NCBI GenBank assembly: GCA_019096065.1
Contig: JAGUCH010000009.1
Location: 1,932,001 to 1,996,000, forward strand
Origin: Paracyclopina nana
Lineage: Eukaryota > Arthropoda > Copepoda > Cyclopoida > Cyclopettidae
Direction: 5' to 3'
Length of the DNA stretch: 64,000 nucleotides
This document shows positions 49,523-62,879 of the stretch, piece by piece (the stretch's first letter is position 1; each line of letters starts with the position of its first letter). The translations under genes were made by a program, and so were the position numbers. The notes under the pieces are model-generated. The model ran no database searches. It had not been told where the DNA came from and saw only the letters and a program-made list of their open reading frames with translations.

Positions 49523-52500
49523 TGCCAAGCTCCAAAAAGTGCTACTTGATATCAATCAATAATTTGGAGCCAAAAAATAGCAAAATGAGCCAACATTGGC
49601 ACTTGCAGGGTTTTTAGCCTCTATGTTCCCACTGTGGACAAGTCTTAGGCATTGCTACAAGCAACAACCTTTTCTAGCGATTTGCAAACCTTTACTTTAC
49701 GTTGTTTGAGTTGGACATCAAAAGATAACCAGAGATAGGCAGAGTTATAGTGCGCATAAAGAGTCACACTCACACAAAAACCGTTTCCATCTTGGCTCTC
49801 AGAAGATGCAATTAGCGATAAGAATCAAACAAAAGTTTGACAAATAAAATCTAACACCCTTCCAACCATTCTTTTTTTTGCACACTTAACCGCGTATTTT
49901 GGTGTGTGTGCTCACACACTTTTCTGTGCCTTAAAAATGCAGAAAATGACACCTAAAAGTACAAGTCCTATAATTTGCGTTTCGGCTCAACATGATCGGT
50001 TTTGACGTAAATTGATGGCTTTTTTCAAAGCTTCACAAAACCGAATATCACGCTCGCGCCCGCGAACTGATAAAAATTGCTTCAAATCATGAATTCTGCC
50101 ATTTGTTCTGTTATTGCCAGGCTTATTTTGATCGGATATGGAAATGAGCTCGAAAAAAAGGCTACATGTTTTATGTGAGAAAATTCTAAATGGCCTCGCT
50201 CCTTTTCTTAATAAAGCTTTCGATGATTAAAGCTAGTTTGAATTGGCGCCGCTATGCACCACTTTGGCGCTGCTGCTTCTTGGCAACTATGAGCATTAAT
50301 AAAATGGCATTATTTATGATGATGCCATAATTGGCTTTTTTGAACGTAGTGCCCCACTGTGCATTAAGCTATGCAAATTAGCTCGTGTCTTTTTTGAACA
50401 ATTGTTAGACAATTGAGAATAGAATCCTCTTCCTTTTTTCTGGCAATTTTCAAAAGCTTCAAATGACAATAGGATCACACAGTGTGGAAACAACAGCTCA
50501 AGATATGTTAGCGTATGGTCAAATAATGCAATTCCAAGTCGATCACCATGAATTATTTGGTATCAAAAGATACGCCGAAACCAGACATGAAATGGACTCG
50601 TAATTCTAAGCAAGAAATAATATGGCACATTTATATTGTCAACGCTCAAAATTGCCGCGTAATGTTTGCTTAACTGGCTGCAAAATAGTAAACAGAATCT
50701 TTGACATGTGGAATATGCACAAAAAATGCAATCTTTGGCTACCTGAAAAAAAGGGGGCCTTTTTTGGCATAAATTACTGCCATGTTAGGCTTGGGCACTA
50801 CTACAACTACAAATATAGAGAGAATGTCTAGATAATTATCAGCCAAATTGGAAAACCAGTATGAGCAAGTGCAAAGTGTGACTTTTTGTAGCTTGGGGAA
50901 TTCTCATCACTTTGGCATGTGTATTTAACAATCTTACAACACACACTGAAACCTCACCATCTTGAAGGTCATCTTGTAATTTAATAAAGTGATTTGAAGA
51001 AAAAAAGCACAAACCGAATGGTAGAGGGCCTTTAGTTTGCAGGTTTCAGGTGCAATTCTACATTAATCATAACTTAAGCAATTTTTTGGTTGTTACAAAC
51101 TTTGAAAAATAACCCTTTTTCAGGCTTGAAAGTTGAATCATTTCTGGAGGATGACTGGAATGAAACAAGATTTAGCAACACTTAAATTAATGCATATTCT
51201 CCCTCATATTCCATTGTGAAAAGATTTTTTTCAGTTCACTTAAAAGCCTAGAATTATCAGCATATAAAGCTAATTAACTTGCAGTAGCAGCTTCGATATA
51301 AAATAAATGACACTTCTTTAAAAAATATGGCTCTTTTGCCCACCTTCTGGCCGAAATCTATCCTTTGACACCCAGAAAACAAGGCCTTAGCTAGATCGCG
51401 TAACATGATCTTCCGCTGGAAAATGCTTGGATTACACCATAAATCATGGAAGTTCATGCAACTTTGCTATATATTTTGGACGCGAGCGTCAAGATAATCC
51501 TCAATAATTTAATCATATAGAACGAATTTTCAGCCCTTATAATATATTTCCGCCCACCTCCGTCATGAAATCTGGGGGTCACCTAATATTTATTATTCTA
51601 CGTGGCATTCATTTTGATTAATCTTCTAGCATCAGGTTTTCATTTCCATGGGTTGACAGCTTGCACATTATCTTGACCTGACCGGGATTTGGAAATTGAA
51701 ACAAATTCTTGATCGATGAATTTGCTTCGCTTCGTAGAGCACCATAATGTATTCTGAGTCAAAAAATAAATAGTTTCCCAACTCCTCTCCACATATTGCC
51801 CCGTTCATGTACTAACTATTCTTATAAGCAGTTTTTTACGTACTCTGAATAACCGTACATTATTTTCGTTCATCAGCAAATATCCTGTAAGAAAATATTA
51901 AGCTATAGGACAAATTTTGCCCGTAAAAATGCAGCTCGGTCCCGAGCTGAACTTTTAAATTAACTTAAATTACCTGAGCAGATGAAATGAGGGACTCATT
52001 TAATTTATGAGAGGCTTACAAGTCTTTTTTTGCTTTTACCCATAAAGCACAACTAGCGAAATGTCAAGAGCCATTTTTAGTCAAGTTAAATGACATTCTG
52101 GCAATTAAAAATGACACTCTGACACTTCATGGAAGTGTGACTTGGTTTGCATAATAATTGCTGCAAGCCATATACAGCAACGTGACACAAGACGCATAAA
52201 ATTACTGGTAGGTCATCATAAACAGAATGCCCAATAGCATAAAGCAGAGAAGAACGCGCGGCCTTTTTTCATCTATTACAATCGGCCGAAATGGCTTTTG
52301 CCTTTACCTAGAATGATGGTTCAATTAAATTCCGCGTGAGTCTCGTAATGCGCATGCATGCCAAAATTGCCAATAAGCCGCCATGCTTTTTGAGGCAGCT
52401 TTTTTCTCATTTTGGGCTTTATGCCTCCTAAAAGCCTTCCAATGGAATAGTTTTACTAGTGCAGAAGAAAAAAGCCTTTTTTGAGCCATCCTCCCATGTT

Positions 52501-53510
52501 CCCACACAAAAATAAAAATTTGCTGATATTTAGCAAATAACAAGTGCCTAATTTATGCAGCCCCAAAAACTTAATGCAAACGTTTGCATAAATCACTCTT
52601 GTTCTACTGAAAGGCTGATTTGCATTATTTGTGGTGCTCTGATTTTTTTCCTTCGTCAAGATAATTTCAGCACTTTTTTCACTAATTTGTCCCATGATTT
52701 ATACGTCGGAAATGGACCCCCTGCATTGTCCATTTCATTTGCATTTTTCAAAGATGAAGAATTCGAATTAGCCAGCATTTTTTCCGAAGCCTCTGAATAC
52801 ATATGCCTGAAAGTGTATTTTTCGATTCTGACGACCCCGTGAGGACCGGGAATTTGTCTGAAACAAAGGAAAAATGGGGCTGACATTTTGAGCAAGCTTT
52901 TTTGAGATTGCAGGCTAAATTATGACAATTGCTTGCCGCCAAAAATGAGATCAGAGAACACGCAAAGCATGGCAAAATCCCCCAATTTTTTTGTATTCTG
53001 CTTATATAATAAAAAAGCTCAATTTCTTGTAAATAATTAAGCCTCAACGAATTGATTTTCCTTCATTATTACCATTGATTTTGGTTGCAGGCTTTATGAA
53101 AAAAGTCAGCTCTTAACTGCAAAGGTCAAAGGGATTTCCGACAAGTTGTGTCCACAATTAGTGGCAAGAAGTGCGAGAAAAAGTGAGAAGCCCTTTTCTG
53201 ACGAGGCTCAAGGCAAAAATTCAGGAAAATTGCCTATCTCACTTTGTAATCTACAACTTTTGTTTACTATTGCATTCCAAACTAGCCGCTCTTCCTTAAG
53301 CTGACCATTTTGGGGCCAAATGGTTGCAAAAAGAGCCACCCATTTTTCCAGTCAAGGCTCATTCATTTCGTGTTGGTGGAGTTTAGTCAAGGCTTCCTTT
53401 TGATAGCAATTGAATTTTTTGCTAGATTACATCTTTTTCTACAAAAGGATTAACTCTGGCTTCCAGCTGCAAAGAGGCATAAAACTTTGTGGACCTCCAC
53501 CAAAGAGTTT

Positions 53511-53526
53511 GTGTGTGTGTGTGTGT
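53511..53526. repeat. (GT)n microsatellite
   Basis: Eight uninterrupted GT units. Confidence 0.9.
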
Positions 53527-53657
53527 CATCAAATCGGACTTTTTTAGGACTTTGCTGCTGAATGTGCGCGCATCAAGCACGCGGCGGGATCAAGTTTAGG
53601 AACATCTTCCTTTTTTTACATCTCGGACATTCCATTTCGAGTATTTTTGTGAATTTT

Positions 53658-53680
53658 GATGATGATGATGATGATGATGA
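53658..53680. repeat. (GAT)n microsatellite
   Basis: Seven to eight GAT units in non-coding sequence. Confidence 0.9.
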
Positions 53681-55149
53681 CGAGAGGCCACCAACTTGTA
53701 AGAAAACGTTTTGCATCACAAAAGAGCTTTAACTCTGACAGCAAGCTGAATACAAAGTACTGCGTGACGTAAATGTAATAAAACTGCTGCAGTAATCGCC
53801 GCGCGTTAAAGTCTCCCTATTCTAAAGCGAAGAAGAAAAAACCAGCCCAAGATGGCCTACATATTCAGCCAAAAAATGTGTGAATAAGCATTCCTAATGA
53901 TTCATACAAAGCTATACATGTATAAGCTCAGCATATTTACATCTGTCAGAATTCGAAATGCTCGCGCGCGTTTTCGCCTTCAAATTAGTCTCAAACCACC
54001 TAGAAGAGAAGTGTAGTACATATATGTAGTATAGCATATATGCTGTGTGTGATTTATTGAGAAAAGTCATCCTAATGGATGGTTTCTGACTCATTATTCT
54101 TCAAATTCAATTTTAATGAACTTATGCAAAAGTGCAAAAAGGGCAGCGTCACCGGGTAAGACGAAGTGGTAATTTTTTGCATTCTGCTTATTCTTATTTG
54201 CGGGGACAAAATGTTATTTCGCACGCGAATCGAATCTTTTAGCAGCCATTCATTTGCTAACGACCATGAGACCCACATTTATCATGTGACTACATAGGCA
54301 GCAGCGGTCAAAAGTCGCGAAAAGGATGATGCATAAACAACCCCACAAAACAAAAAGCCTGTAGTAATTCCCTAGTAATGCCAGTCTGAAAATCAATCGT
54401 GTCCAAATTGATTAATTTTGGCATACATCAATTCGTCTATGTTCATAGATTACTCCCATGTTATTTTTTTCGCTCTATCATAATTAGTCTTTAAGATATT
54501 CAATTTTAAAAGATTCAAAATGGTGACAAATTGACGTACTCAATGGCGTTAAAAAATTTTCATTAATCTTTAATTTTCGAATTAATATGAAAATTACAGC
54601 ATGTAATCAAGTCATTTCATATTTAATTTTTTTCGAAAACCTAAAAAACAATATCCCTATTTTATTTATATTTATTTCCTATTTCTTTCATTTAATAGAA
54701 ATAAAGTTTACACTTATTTTTATTACAACTGTCAAGCTTCCATTGTACCGAAAATTGTTATATTGAAATGTATACTAATAAAAAATAGTTTAGAATTATA
54801 GGTGTGAATTTTATTACTACTCGATTGTTTCTTTACGGTTCATTTTTAACCTATTAAATCCCTACTTTCTTGATTTTGTATGTAGCTATTTAATCCTGAC
54901 TTTGCTTTTTAACTCACTACAATAAAAATTCACTTTATATAACAATTCTCCTGATTTAGTAGGTAACTAATTTATTACAATTTTGCTACTTTCGCCAATT
55001 GCAAATTGATCCCATTTATATTGGCTCAAAATTGCTTAAAGACTGCAGCCTAATAATCAATTGTCATGAATTTGAATAAAATGAAATTTGTATTTTAATT
55101 GCCTATTAAATTTCCACTTTTTGGATTTAGTAACTCAGTGCTATGTCTA

Positions 55150-55808
55150 GATTTTGATTTTTGGGCCATTGCTAAAAAAACCTTTTCTTAATCCGCCCTA
55201 AATGCTGTTGCTACTCTACACCGAGTCTCATCCGCAAACCTTTCTATACGCTATCAACCATTGTACTAATTCCAGTTTAAATGTAGATTTCTTGGAGTTA
55301 ATTCGTCAGAACTTAAAGTATATTTTGATTTTCGGGCCATTGCTGAAAAAACATGTTCCTAATCCACCCTAAATGCAGTTGCAACTCTACACCAAGTCTC
55401 ATCCTCAAACCTTTCTATAAGCTATCAACCATTGTACTAATTCCAGTTTAAATGTAGATTTCTTGGAGTTAATTCGTCAGAACTTAAAGTATATTTTGAT
55501 TTTCGGGCCATTGCTGAAAAAACATGTTCCTAATCCACCCTAAATGCAGTTGCAACTCTACACCAAGTCTCATCCTCAAACCTTTCTATAAGCTATCAAC
55601 CATTGTACTAATTCCAGTTTAAATGTAGATTTCTTGGAGTTAATTCGTCAGAACTTAAAGTATATTTTGATTTTCGGGCCATTGCTGAAAAAACATGTTC
55701 CTAATCCACCCTAAATGCAGTTGCAACTCTACACCAAGTCTCATCCTCAAACCTTTCTATAAGCTATCAACCATTGTACTAATTCCAGTTTAAATGTAGA
55801 TTTCTGGG
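55150..55808. repeat. 171-bp tandem satellite, nearly four units
   Basis: The landmark GGGCCATTGCT recurs at 55163, 55334, 55505 and 55676, an exact 171-bp period. Units 2-4 are almost identical, unit 1 is about 10% diverged, and the last unit breaks off after ATTTCTGGGAGT. The units contain no open frame. The array is embedded in a very AT-rich block. Confidence 0.93.
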
Positions 55809-56496
55809 AGTATTCATTGTGCGTTTATTCCATGTTTTTAAGAAATTTCAAATCTAACTTAGAAAACTATTCAGAGATGGCTCTGCTTGCAATTCAATAA
55901 TTTGTAAAATTGTTCTTATCTACAACTTTTAGTGGTTTTGAGATTTCAAAAATCTTCATTAATAGATGTTGTTTAGAACAACATGAAAAGTGAGTTAGTA
56001 AGTATCATGAACCTCAGTTTTTATACAAAAACTGAGATTTTTAGAATATTTCAATATTTTATGCTATGTAACACAATATTTTTTAAAGTCAGATTTTTTT
56101 ATGTCTAAAAGACTTACAAATGAAATGAGTCATTAGAGTGGAGTGAGCCTACAAATTTCAGGCTTACCATTTGTACAAATTGTAAATTAAAAATAGAGCA
56201 AAGAAGTAAAATGTAATAAATACAAAATTACATAATTAATAAAAAATCAAGATTAATAGTAAGGAATATAGAAAAAAGTGATTGAAATAATTCACATTTT
56301 AATTAATCCAAACAAATGTAATCAATAATTGACATTTCCGATGAGAAAATATAAGAATATAAGTATGTATTATAACAGTCATAACACAAGTTTTAATAGA
56401 ATTATTTAGGAACAAAATATTGTTGAAATCCAGTTTGATTATAGATTTATTGGCAAAAATAGACATTTCATAGTTAAAAAAAAACAAGTTTGGGAG

Positions 56497-56524
56497 CAAA
56501 AACAAAAACAAAAACAAAAAAAAA
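56497..56524. repeat. (CAAAAA)n / A-rich run
   Basis: Four CAAAAA units end in a nine-base A run. It could be the tail of an old retroposed copy or simple low complexity; no element body was recognised upstream. Confidence 0.6.
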
Positions 56525-57204
56525 TTTAATTTGTGTCTTTTTCCCCATGAATGGGAAAAAAATAGGAATAAAGACTATATAGGTCGAAATTTTAACAATG
56601 TATAAGTCTTTTAATAATTAATATATTAAATTTTTTATTTTATATTGGTAATCCTTAGAGGGTGTTCATTATTACAAAATCAAAAAATAAGTCGTAGCAG
56701 TAAATTTTAGTCATCCCTATTTACAATTTCTTATGTTTAGCGATATAGTTACGGATCAAGCTGTAGTAACTGGCATTACGACACATTTTAATTCACAATT
56801 TAGTCCAACTTAATTCCCTACTATTTTTTGATTTGTTTTGTGGGGAAGCAACCGAGATGACCGGCTCAGAGTTGACCTCGAGGTCACGGCTGATGTTGTA
56901 CAAAAACAATCAGTTCCGGCGCTCACAAAATAGCATACGAATAATGTGCAGGACAAGATGAGTCGTGGACAACATAAGCCATCTTTCATCATGCTACAAA
57001 CGCAGAACCCATAAAAACATAGTCTCCTTCCTTGGTGGCCCAAAATAGAAAGACTCATTCCCTTTATTAATGACTTAATTGTAATTGCGAAATCCTATCC
57101 CTAATGCAGTTTTTTTTACCGCGAGATGGCACTTTTATCTTGAAAGCTCGTTGTTAAATCAAATTCCTTTGAAGGCAATATTCATGTAAGAATGGAGCAT
57201 TTTG

Positions 57205-57218
57205 CCACTAGATGGCGC
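57205..57218 (+). promoter_or_regulatory. CTCF-like motif, strong match
   Basis: CCACTAGATGGCGC fits CCASYAGRKGGCRS at every position. A weaker related string (GCGAGATGGCAC) lies about 90 bp to the left. Confidence 0.45.
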
Positions 57219-60200
57219 TTTCAATTTCATTTAATTATTCAATGAAGGATTCTCAGCCTGACTCGGGGACAAGTGAACACTTGAGCACTTTAGTTTTGAT
57301 ATATTAAAGAGTTCATAAATCTATATTGATCATGCTGTACATGCACTTGCTACCTGTATACATACTCTGTGGTAATAATAAGGTCATATTTCATATCAAA
57401 GTCAAGCATTTTACACTTTTTGTGGCTGCCTCACTGATGAAGAATGAATGGCTGAAAAGCAGCATTTAAAGATGGGCCATGTTGATTTGATTTATTGGCA
57501 GCATGGCCATAAACTCTTTAAGCTATGGCAATGGTGTTGCACTCACAAGTTGTATTGATGAACTTGTTTTATTCTTAGTGACCATCAACGAGTTCCAAGG
57601 CATTTTTATCCTGGCTATTATTCCCAGGCCAAGAATTTGCAGATTTACTGCCAGATAACTAGTATTTACGTTCATCATTTTTAAGGCCCCTCCTCCTTGT
57701 TTTTTCTTTTTAATCAAGAGGCTCGCGAGTGAAAAATTGCAGATGACAAGCACATGAAAAACCTAATGGGTGCTAATTTGTTACCTTATCAGGGGCGAAA
57801 TTAGCACTCATTTCAATCTATCTGCACTTCTGGCCTTCAAATTATGTCGGCTGCCTGCCAAGCTGGGGGCAAACGCTCGATCTGTTTCAATAACAAAAAC
57901 AAAGGGAGCCTAACTGGTACGTAATTTTGCTTATTTGGCCGATTCTCATTTAGGGTAAAAATTACATGCGTTTCCTTCATCTGATGCCCTTTAAGGGAAG
58001 CTGCAGAGCTGCTTCTGAAATAAGTCTTTTGAATGAGCACGTGTTTTTTTGGTGGTTGACTGCGTTTAGTGGATTTGTGGTTTTGGAATTAAGCCGCGCG
58101 GCATCTTCTTGACATACACGCAATTCTGTTACTAAATGTGGGTGCTTTGTGTGTGAGTTTGCTGGCTATTTTTTTTTTTGTGGGAGGAGGCTACAGCAGT
58201 GCCTAGCTGCCACCACTTCAAAAACTGCCCATAAAAAGGTCAAATTTCATGGAAAAATTAGCATTTGTTTGCACACTCTGCTCACTTTCCAAAAAGGCCT
58301 CTAAATGGAGGCTTATCTACTTGGACCAACATTTTTGCCATTATACTCATGTGTTATTATGCTGCATTCCTCTGTAGCAACTTCAAAAAAGTGCCACCTG
58401 CTGATGCACACTTTTTTAGGATTTATTATTGGCCTACCATAAGTTGAGTTGGCTTCAATTAAAAGTAATAGTACTTGCAGCACACTAAGCCGCCCACAGG
58501 CTGGTACCTGGTGTAGCAGAGAGCCCAATTCATTAGAAGTGGAGACTTGTCATGCACTACGTTGAAAAAGCATTAATTTTGGCTTGAATTGCTAGCTGGC
58601 CTACAGACACATGATTAGAGCCCAAAACTTGGCACTCATCGTTAACAATCTGACAATTAATGACTGGAGTTGATTTGCATAAGCGAGAAGCACTATGAAT
58701 CGAATTTGCATCATGAGAAGAAACATGAGCTGTTAATTACACGCACTCTTTATGATAGGCCATTTCCTGTAATAACGATAAAAGCCTTTTTTATTGTCCC
58801 ACAACAGTCCTAATAATGCCCATGCAAAAATTATAAATGAGCTGTGGTGGGCTTAAAAAAGAAAACTTCGATAAAATCCACTCAAGAGTAGGCTGTTAAA
58901 CCTCGTCGTAAAACGCCAATTGAGGAAATCAGCAATAACGACTGAGAGTAATTTATGGAGCGGTTAGGATCTTCCATGGTTCATTTTGTGCGTTGACACC
59001 ACCAAATATTTGCCAAATCGGTTTATGAGTCGAGCTCAAGTGGAAGAATTCCAGTGATTGGCCATTTCCCCTACTTGCAATCAAAAGTTTTCAAGGTATG
59101 AAAGAGTCGTTGCCTCAAAAAGGATGCTTCTTTAGCCCCTGCTTCTCTTTTGCATAGCGCTGTAGTGAAAACAGAGCTACCAGATTTGATCTTTCATTTT
59201 CAAATATATTCGGCTGTCCTTAGGCATGAATGTCATGTTTTAAACGCATTTAAAGATGATCATGACAACGTGCAGCAACGTAAATTGCAATAAGGCTTAT
59301 TGAGGCAACAACATATAGGGAATTTAGTGTTGTCGTGCGTACAAAGCTGAGGAATTGCTCATCGTCGTGTTCAAAGAACAATAATCCTGCATGAGGTTTG
59401 AAGATAGATTTTTGAGAAATGCTGATGGGATAATGAGGTCCAAGTGAGCTGAGGTGCGATCAATTATCTCCTGGCTGGAAAATGTAATTGGCTGCTGGGA
59501 GGCTTTTGTTGCAAAAATGCATGATATTATCCTTTAAATTTACAGCTATAAGCAGGGAAGAAGAATATTTGTAAATACACCAGGGAATCAAATGATGAAT
59601 GAGCCTGAATAATTCACAGAATAAATAATAATGGGTTTTCAATTCCCACTCTTTTTTGCGTGCATACTTTTGATGATGGTCAAATTATCAAGTCCATATG
59701 GATTTACACTTACAATTTTCCCCGCTTCGCATACGAGATTTTTCTTTCTTCATGCTGTATAGTGCTCATGTTCTACGTATAGCAAAAAGTCAAAGCTACG
59801 TCATGTCACGCTTAATAAACTATAGAGGGTCTTTACATTATGCTAATGTATTTTGGCCTCTTCGAACGTCAAGATTGACTTGCGAAGATACCCGCTGACT
59901 AGCAGCGAAGGTCAAATTAGTAATTATTGTCGTGTGTCATGCTGGGTCCCCCTTCTCCATGTTCTTTTACATATAAATCATAGGCTACAAGTTGATGATA
60001 AACATCAGCAATTTTGCTGCCTTAATCTTCTTAGAACGACTCCACCACCAAAAATCTTCGATACGTTGCCATGATGACTTGTTTGGCTAACAACAATCGA
60101 TCGACCTCTGATTGATCTCACATCAATCATTAAGCTCTCAAAACAGCCAAAATAAACAGTTCTCTGGCTGGAAATCCCATTTGCCAACAAAAAGTGCACC

Positions 60201-61058
60201 GAATTGAGATTTGCGAGCATCTTCCACAAATCTTGGCTAATTTAAGCAAATATTAGGTGAGTCTGATTTGACCCACTCAATTTAGCAGCAGCAGCAGCCA
60301 AGCTCAACACCTTTGAATCCCATTCAATCAAGCCGAAATGAGGCAATTTATAAGCTTTTTGTAAAACTTGCCAGTCTTTTCATCTATCGACAATTCATTT
60401 TAGCATCACAATGAGAGATGATCCTCGTACCAGCCATGCAACTCTCACAAGAGCTGCTGCAAAAAATATGTCCTTTTTCGGACATAATGGACACCCTTGT
60501 AATAATGGGCATATTTCACCAGGTATGAAGGCAATTTGAAAAAGGTCAAAGTTGCTTGATTAAACCACCCAAGAGGAGGAGAAGAAGTGACCTACAAAAA
60601 CCAACATTGCTTATGGAGTAAGATAGTAAAATTTCTGAGAAATGTCCGAAATGAAAATAGTCATGTTTGGACGCAATCAGGAAGTTTTCTTTGCTTCGAG
60701 GAAGAATCGTACTTCTATATTAGTCGTGCATTTGAGCCGACAAAAGCTCATCTTCCGATTGAAATATTCATGAAGCTCCTCCTCTCACAAAATTGCAATT
60801 TTCTTTCCTAAGATATGTGCATAACTAATAATAATGCTAAAATGCAGTCACGGGACAATTTCATGCCCACCACCACGCAACCTCTAAATATGATTAATTC
60901 AGCGGGTTATGGAAGAAAACGCCCCTTTTTGTTTAATAGAGGTGTCAAAGTGCTTTTTTCACGGTTGTATTGCGATTTCATATAGCATTTCAGCACTCAT
61001 ATTATGACACATGAATATGCTATGAAAATGCTCACGCCCATTATTAATTTGAGTTTCT

Positions 61059-61146
61059 GCACCAGATGGCGCTCGCTGCTCTCCCTGCGGGCTGGACGGC
61101 TGCGCGGCAGAGTGGGCCGGCACTTGCAAAAAGCGCCATCTAGCAG
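61059..61146. promoter_or_regulatory. Pair of facing CTCF-like motifs around a GC-rich core
   Basis: GCACCAGATGGCGC on the plus strand (61059-61072) and CTGCTAGATGGCGC on the minus strand (61133-61146) face each other across 60 bp of GC-rich sequence (GCGGGCTGGACGGC...). The island lies 560 bp beyond the 3' end of the next gene, at the right end of the desert. Confidence 0.42.
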
Positions 61147-61709
61147 CGTTTTTCAACAGTCTAGACTAGACTGCAGCTATGCCACGCAAAAAGTCTGTAT
61201 CATCATGATGCTTTTTATTGGGCAGCATCGTAAGTACAGTGAAATACAATTGGTTGCAATATTTTGTTCACACATGTCGCATCATCAAGTTCGTGCTGAG
61301 ATGAATAATCACGCCAACCCACACATGGAGAAGAAGAAGAAGAAGTGTTGCTGCTATATGAATTATGCCCATAAAATTGCCCCAGCAAAAAATGCAGCTT
61401 CGGCAGGAAAAAATGCTCATCTTTTGCATAAAGTGCTCAGCTACATTTTTATGCCCATCTCAGAGCATAAATAAAATGCCTCATGATTGATTTCACCCAG
61501 ATGTAGCATACTTTATTTTTGAATTTGAGAGGAAAACAAAGAAGTCATGTTCTCCCACGCAAAATGGCCGCCAGGCAAAATCATAGCATATAGAATGTGG
61601 TACAGAATCAAAAAGCAGATTTTAATTTGAACAGACTCAGTGCCGGTCTAGAATTGAGTTGTCGTGCTCGATTCGTGAGAGAATACGAAATTATATCGCA
61701 TGCTTTTAT

Positions 61710-62384
61710 TCATTTTTTCAGGGTAGTGTTATAAGCCCCAGCTGATAATGTGCCAATGGCAAATCCTGAAAAAAGGCCAGGTAAAAGTCCTTTGCCAATC
61801 ACCAATGAGGCTCCTGAGCCTAAAACAGCTCCACAGAATGCAAAACGATCCGTTGTCATCTGCAGAATGCAATTTACTCTTGCTAAAGGGTTGTAAGATT
61901 TTTTGTATACCATATAGTACCTGGTTGGTATTGTTTCTTATGCGATAACTCCTGTCATAAATGGCTTCTTGAGTTGCATTTCTTATGGCCATTTCAACCA
62001 TTAGTGGAGCAGCAGCAGAGAGGACAGCACAGCCAACTTTTTGTCCCTATTTATTGTTGTTGTTGCCACAACAATGATTATAATTGACTTTTCATTATTA
62101 ATTAAGGAGATAATTACCTTATAGGCGCTAGTGAGCATAGCCTTGAGCGTACGGCCTTTATAAAGGCCTCTAAGGCCACCAACCAAAGCACCAACAATGC
62201 AACCCACCTAAAAGTACGATACATCTAACCTTTTTTTATTAACCTGATAAAACATTGAGCTAACTTGCAAGTTTTTTGTGAGCACGTGGAAATGAAGCTC
62301 CTGCCTGTAATATGGGATGTTTTTGGCCTCTTCGTCACTCAGTTTTGAGCCCAAAAACAGAGTTTTTAGCAGATTCTCCGTCAT
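61710..62384 (-). CDS. Small multi-pass membrane protein, glycine-rich helices, family uncertain
   Basis: Four phase-0 exons encode 161 aa. The start is the ATG at 62384. The third exon must begin at aaatag|GGACAA, because the nearer AG leads to a stop; the fourth begins at ctgcag|ATGACA. Visible features are YYRQELHFHVLTKNLQ, a glycine-zipper-like helix (VGCIVGALVGGLRGLYKG), a second weak helix (VGCAVLSAAAPLMVEM), DRSYRIRNN, and a final hydrophobic stretch (FCGAVLGSGASLVIGKGLL...GFAIGTLSAG). The layout recalls small Tim17-like or DUF1757-type mitochondrial or ER proteins, but I do not recognise the family securely and assign no function. Confidence 0.75.
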
Positions 62385-62879
62385 TGCGAGTTTGTACACA
62401 AAGACCCTTTATTTTGAAGAGATTTAGCTGAATGTTGCTCCAGGTTGCACTTGCAGCTTTCGTTGTCCCCCTAACGGCCGATTTCGGAACTAGGCAACAT
62501 CATCAGTGAAATGCAGCTAAATTATGGGCTCGAATTGTGATTGCTTGCGTTTCGTATCACGTACTAGCAATGTTGCAGCGCACAGTTTAAAAACAATTCC
62601 AAAATGGCTGATTGATAGCATTACATTAGATATTCGACAAACAGGCTCCTCCTATTTGGATATTAGCATATGAGCCCTGCAAGAGTGATGATTCGGACGC
62701 ATGGTGCCAATTTAGTGCAGGCATCCATGGATTAATCATTTTAAAGCAAACATTTTTCTCCTTACTTTGAGTGCAAACATAAAAAATATGCAGGACTATG
62801 TAGCTTTAATTTATTTGATATGCAGCAATACAAATGCTTTTTATTCTTATGACTGCCAAACATAAATGTGATGCAATAT
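62385..62879. other. Spacer between the small membrane protein and kelch genes
   Basis: 495 bp between two minus-strand genes. It should hold the kelch gene 3' UTR and the promoter of the 161-aa protein. No further gene is seen. Confidence 0.5.

Larger units (their letters stand above)
47676..61709. other. 14-kb gene desert upstream of the KLF gene
   Basis: No open frame with domain or splice support was found. The longest (164 codons at 48777-49271, minus strand) resembles nothing. Contents: a TA-flanked inverted-repeat element, an NRF1-type palindrome, CTCF-like cores at about 49509, 57205, 61059 and 61133, microsatellites, a 171-bp satellite and a very AT-rich block at about 54480-56750. 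Lying 5' to a developmental transcription factor in an otherwise dense window, it is a plausible regulatory landscape (inference). Confidence 0.55.

Noticed and set aside
56497-56524. Poly(A)-tailed retroposon at the CAAAAA run
   Set aside because: No element body, target duplication or reverse-transcriptase remnant was found next to it; simple low complexity explains it.
61004-61474. 156-codon plus-strand frame through the GC-rich island
   Set aside because: It owes its length to the CpG-rich island and the poly-Lys run. No recognisable protein, and it crosses the two CTCF-like motifs.
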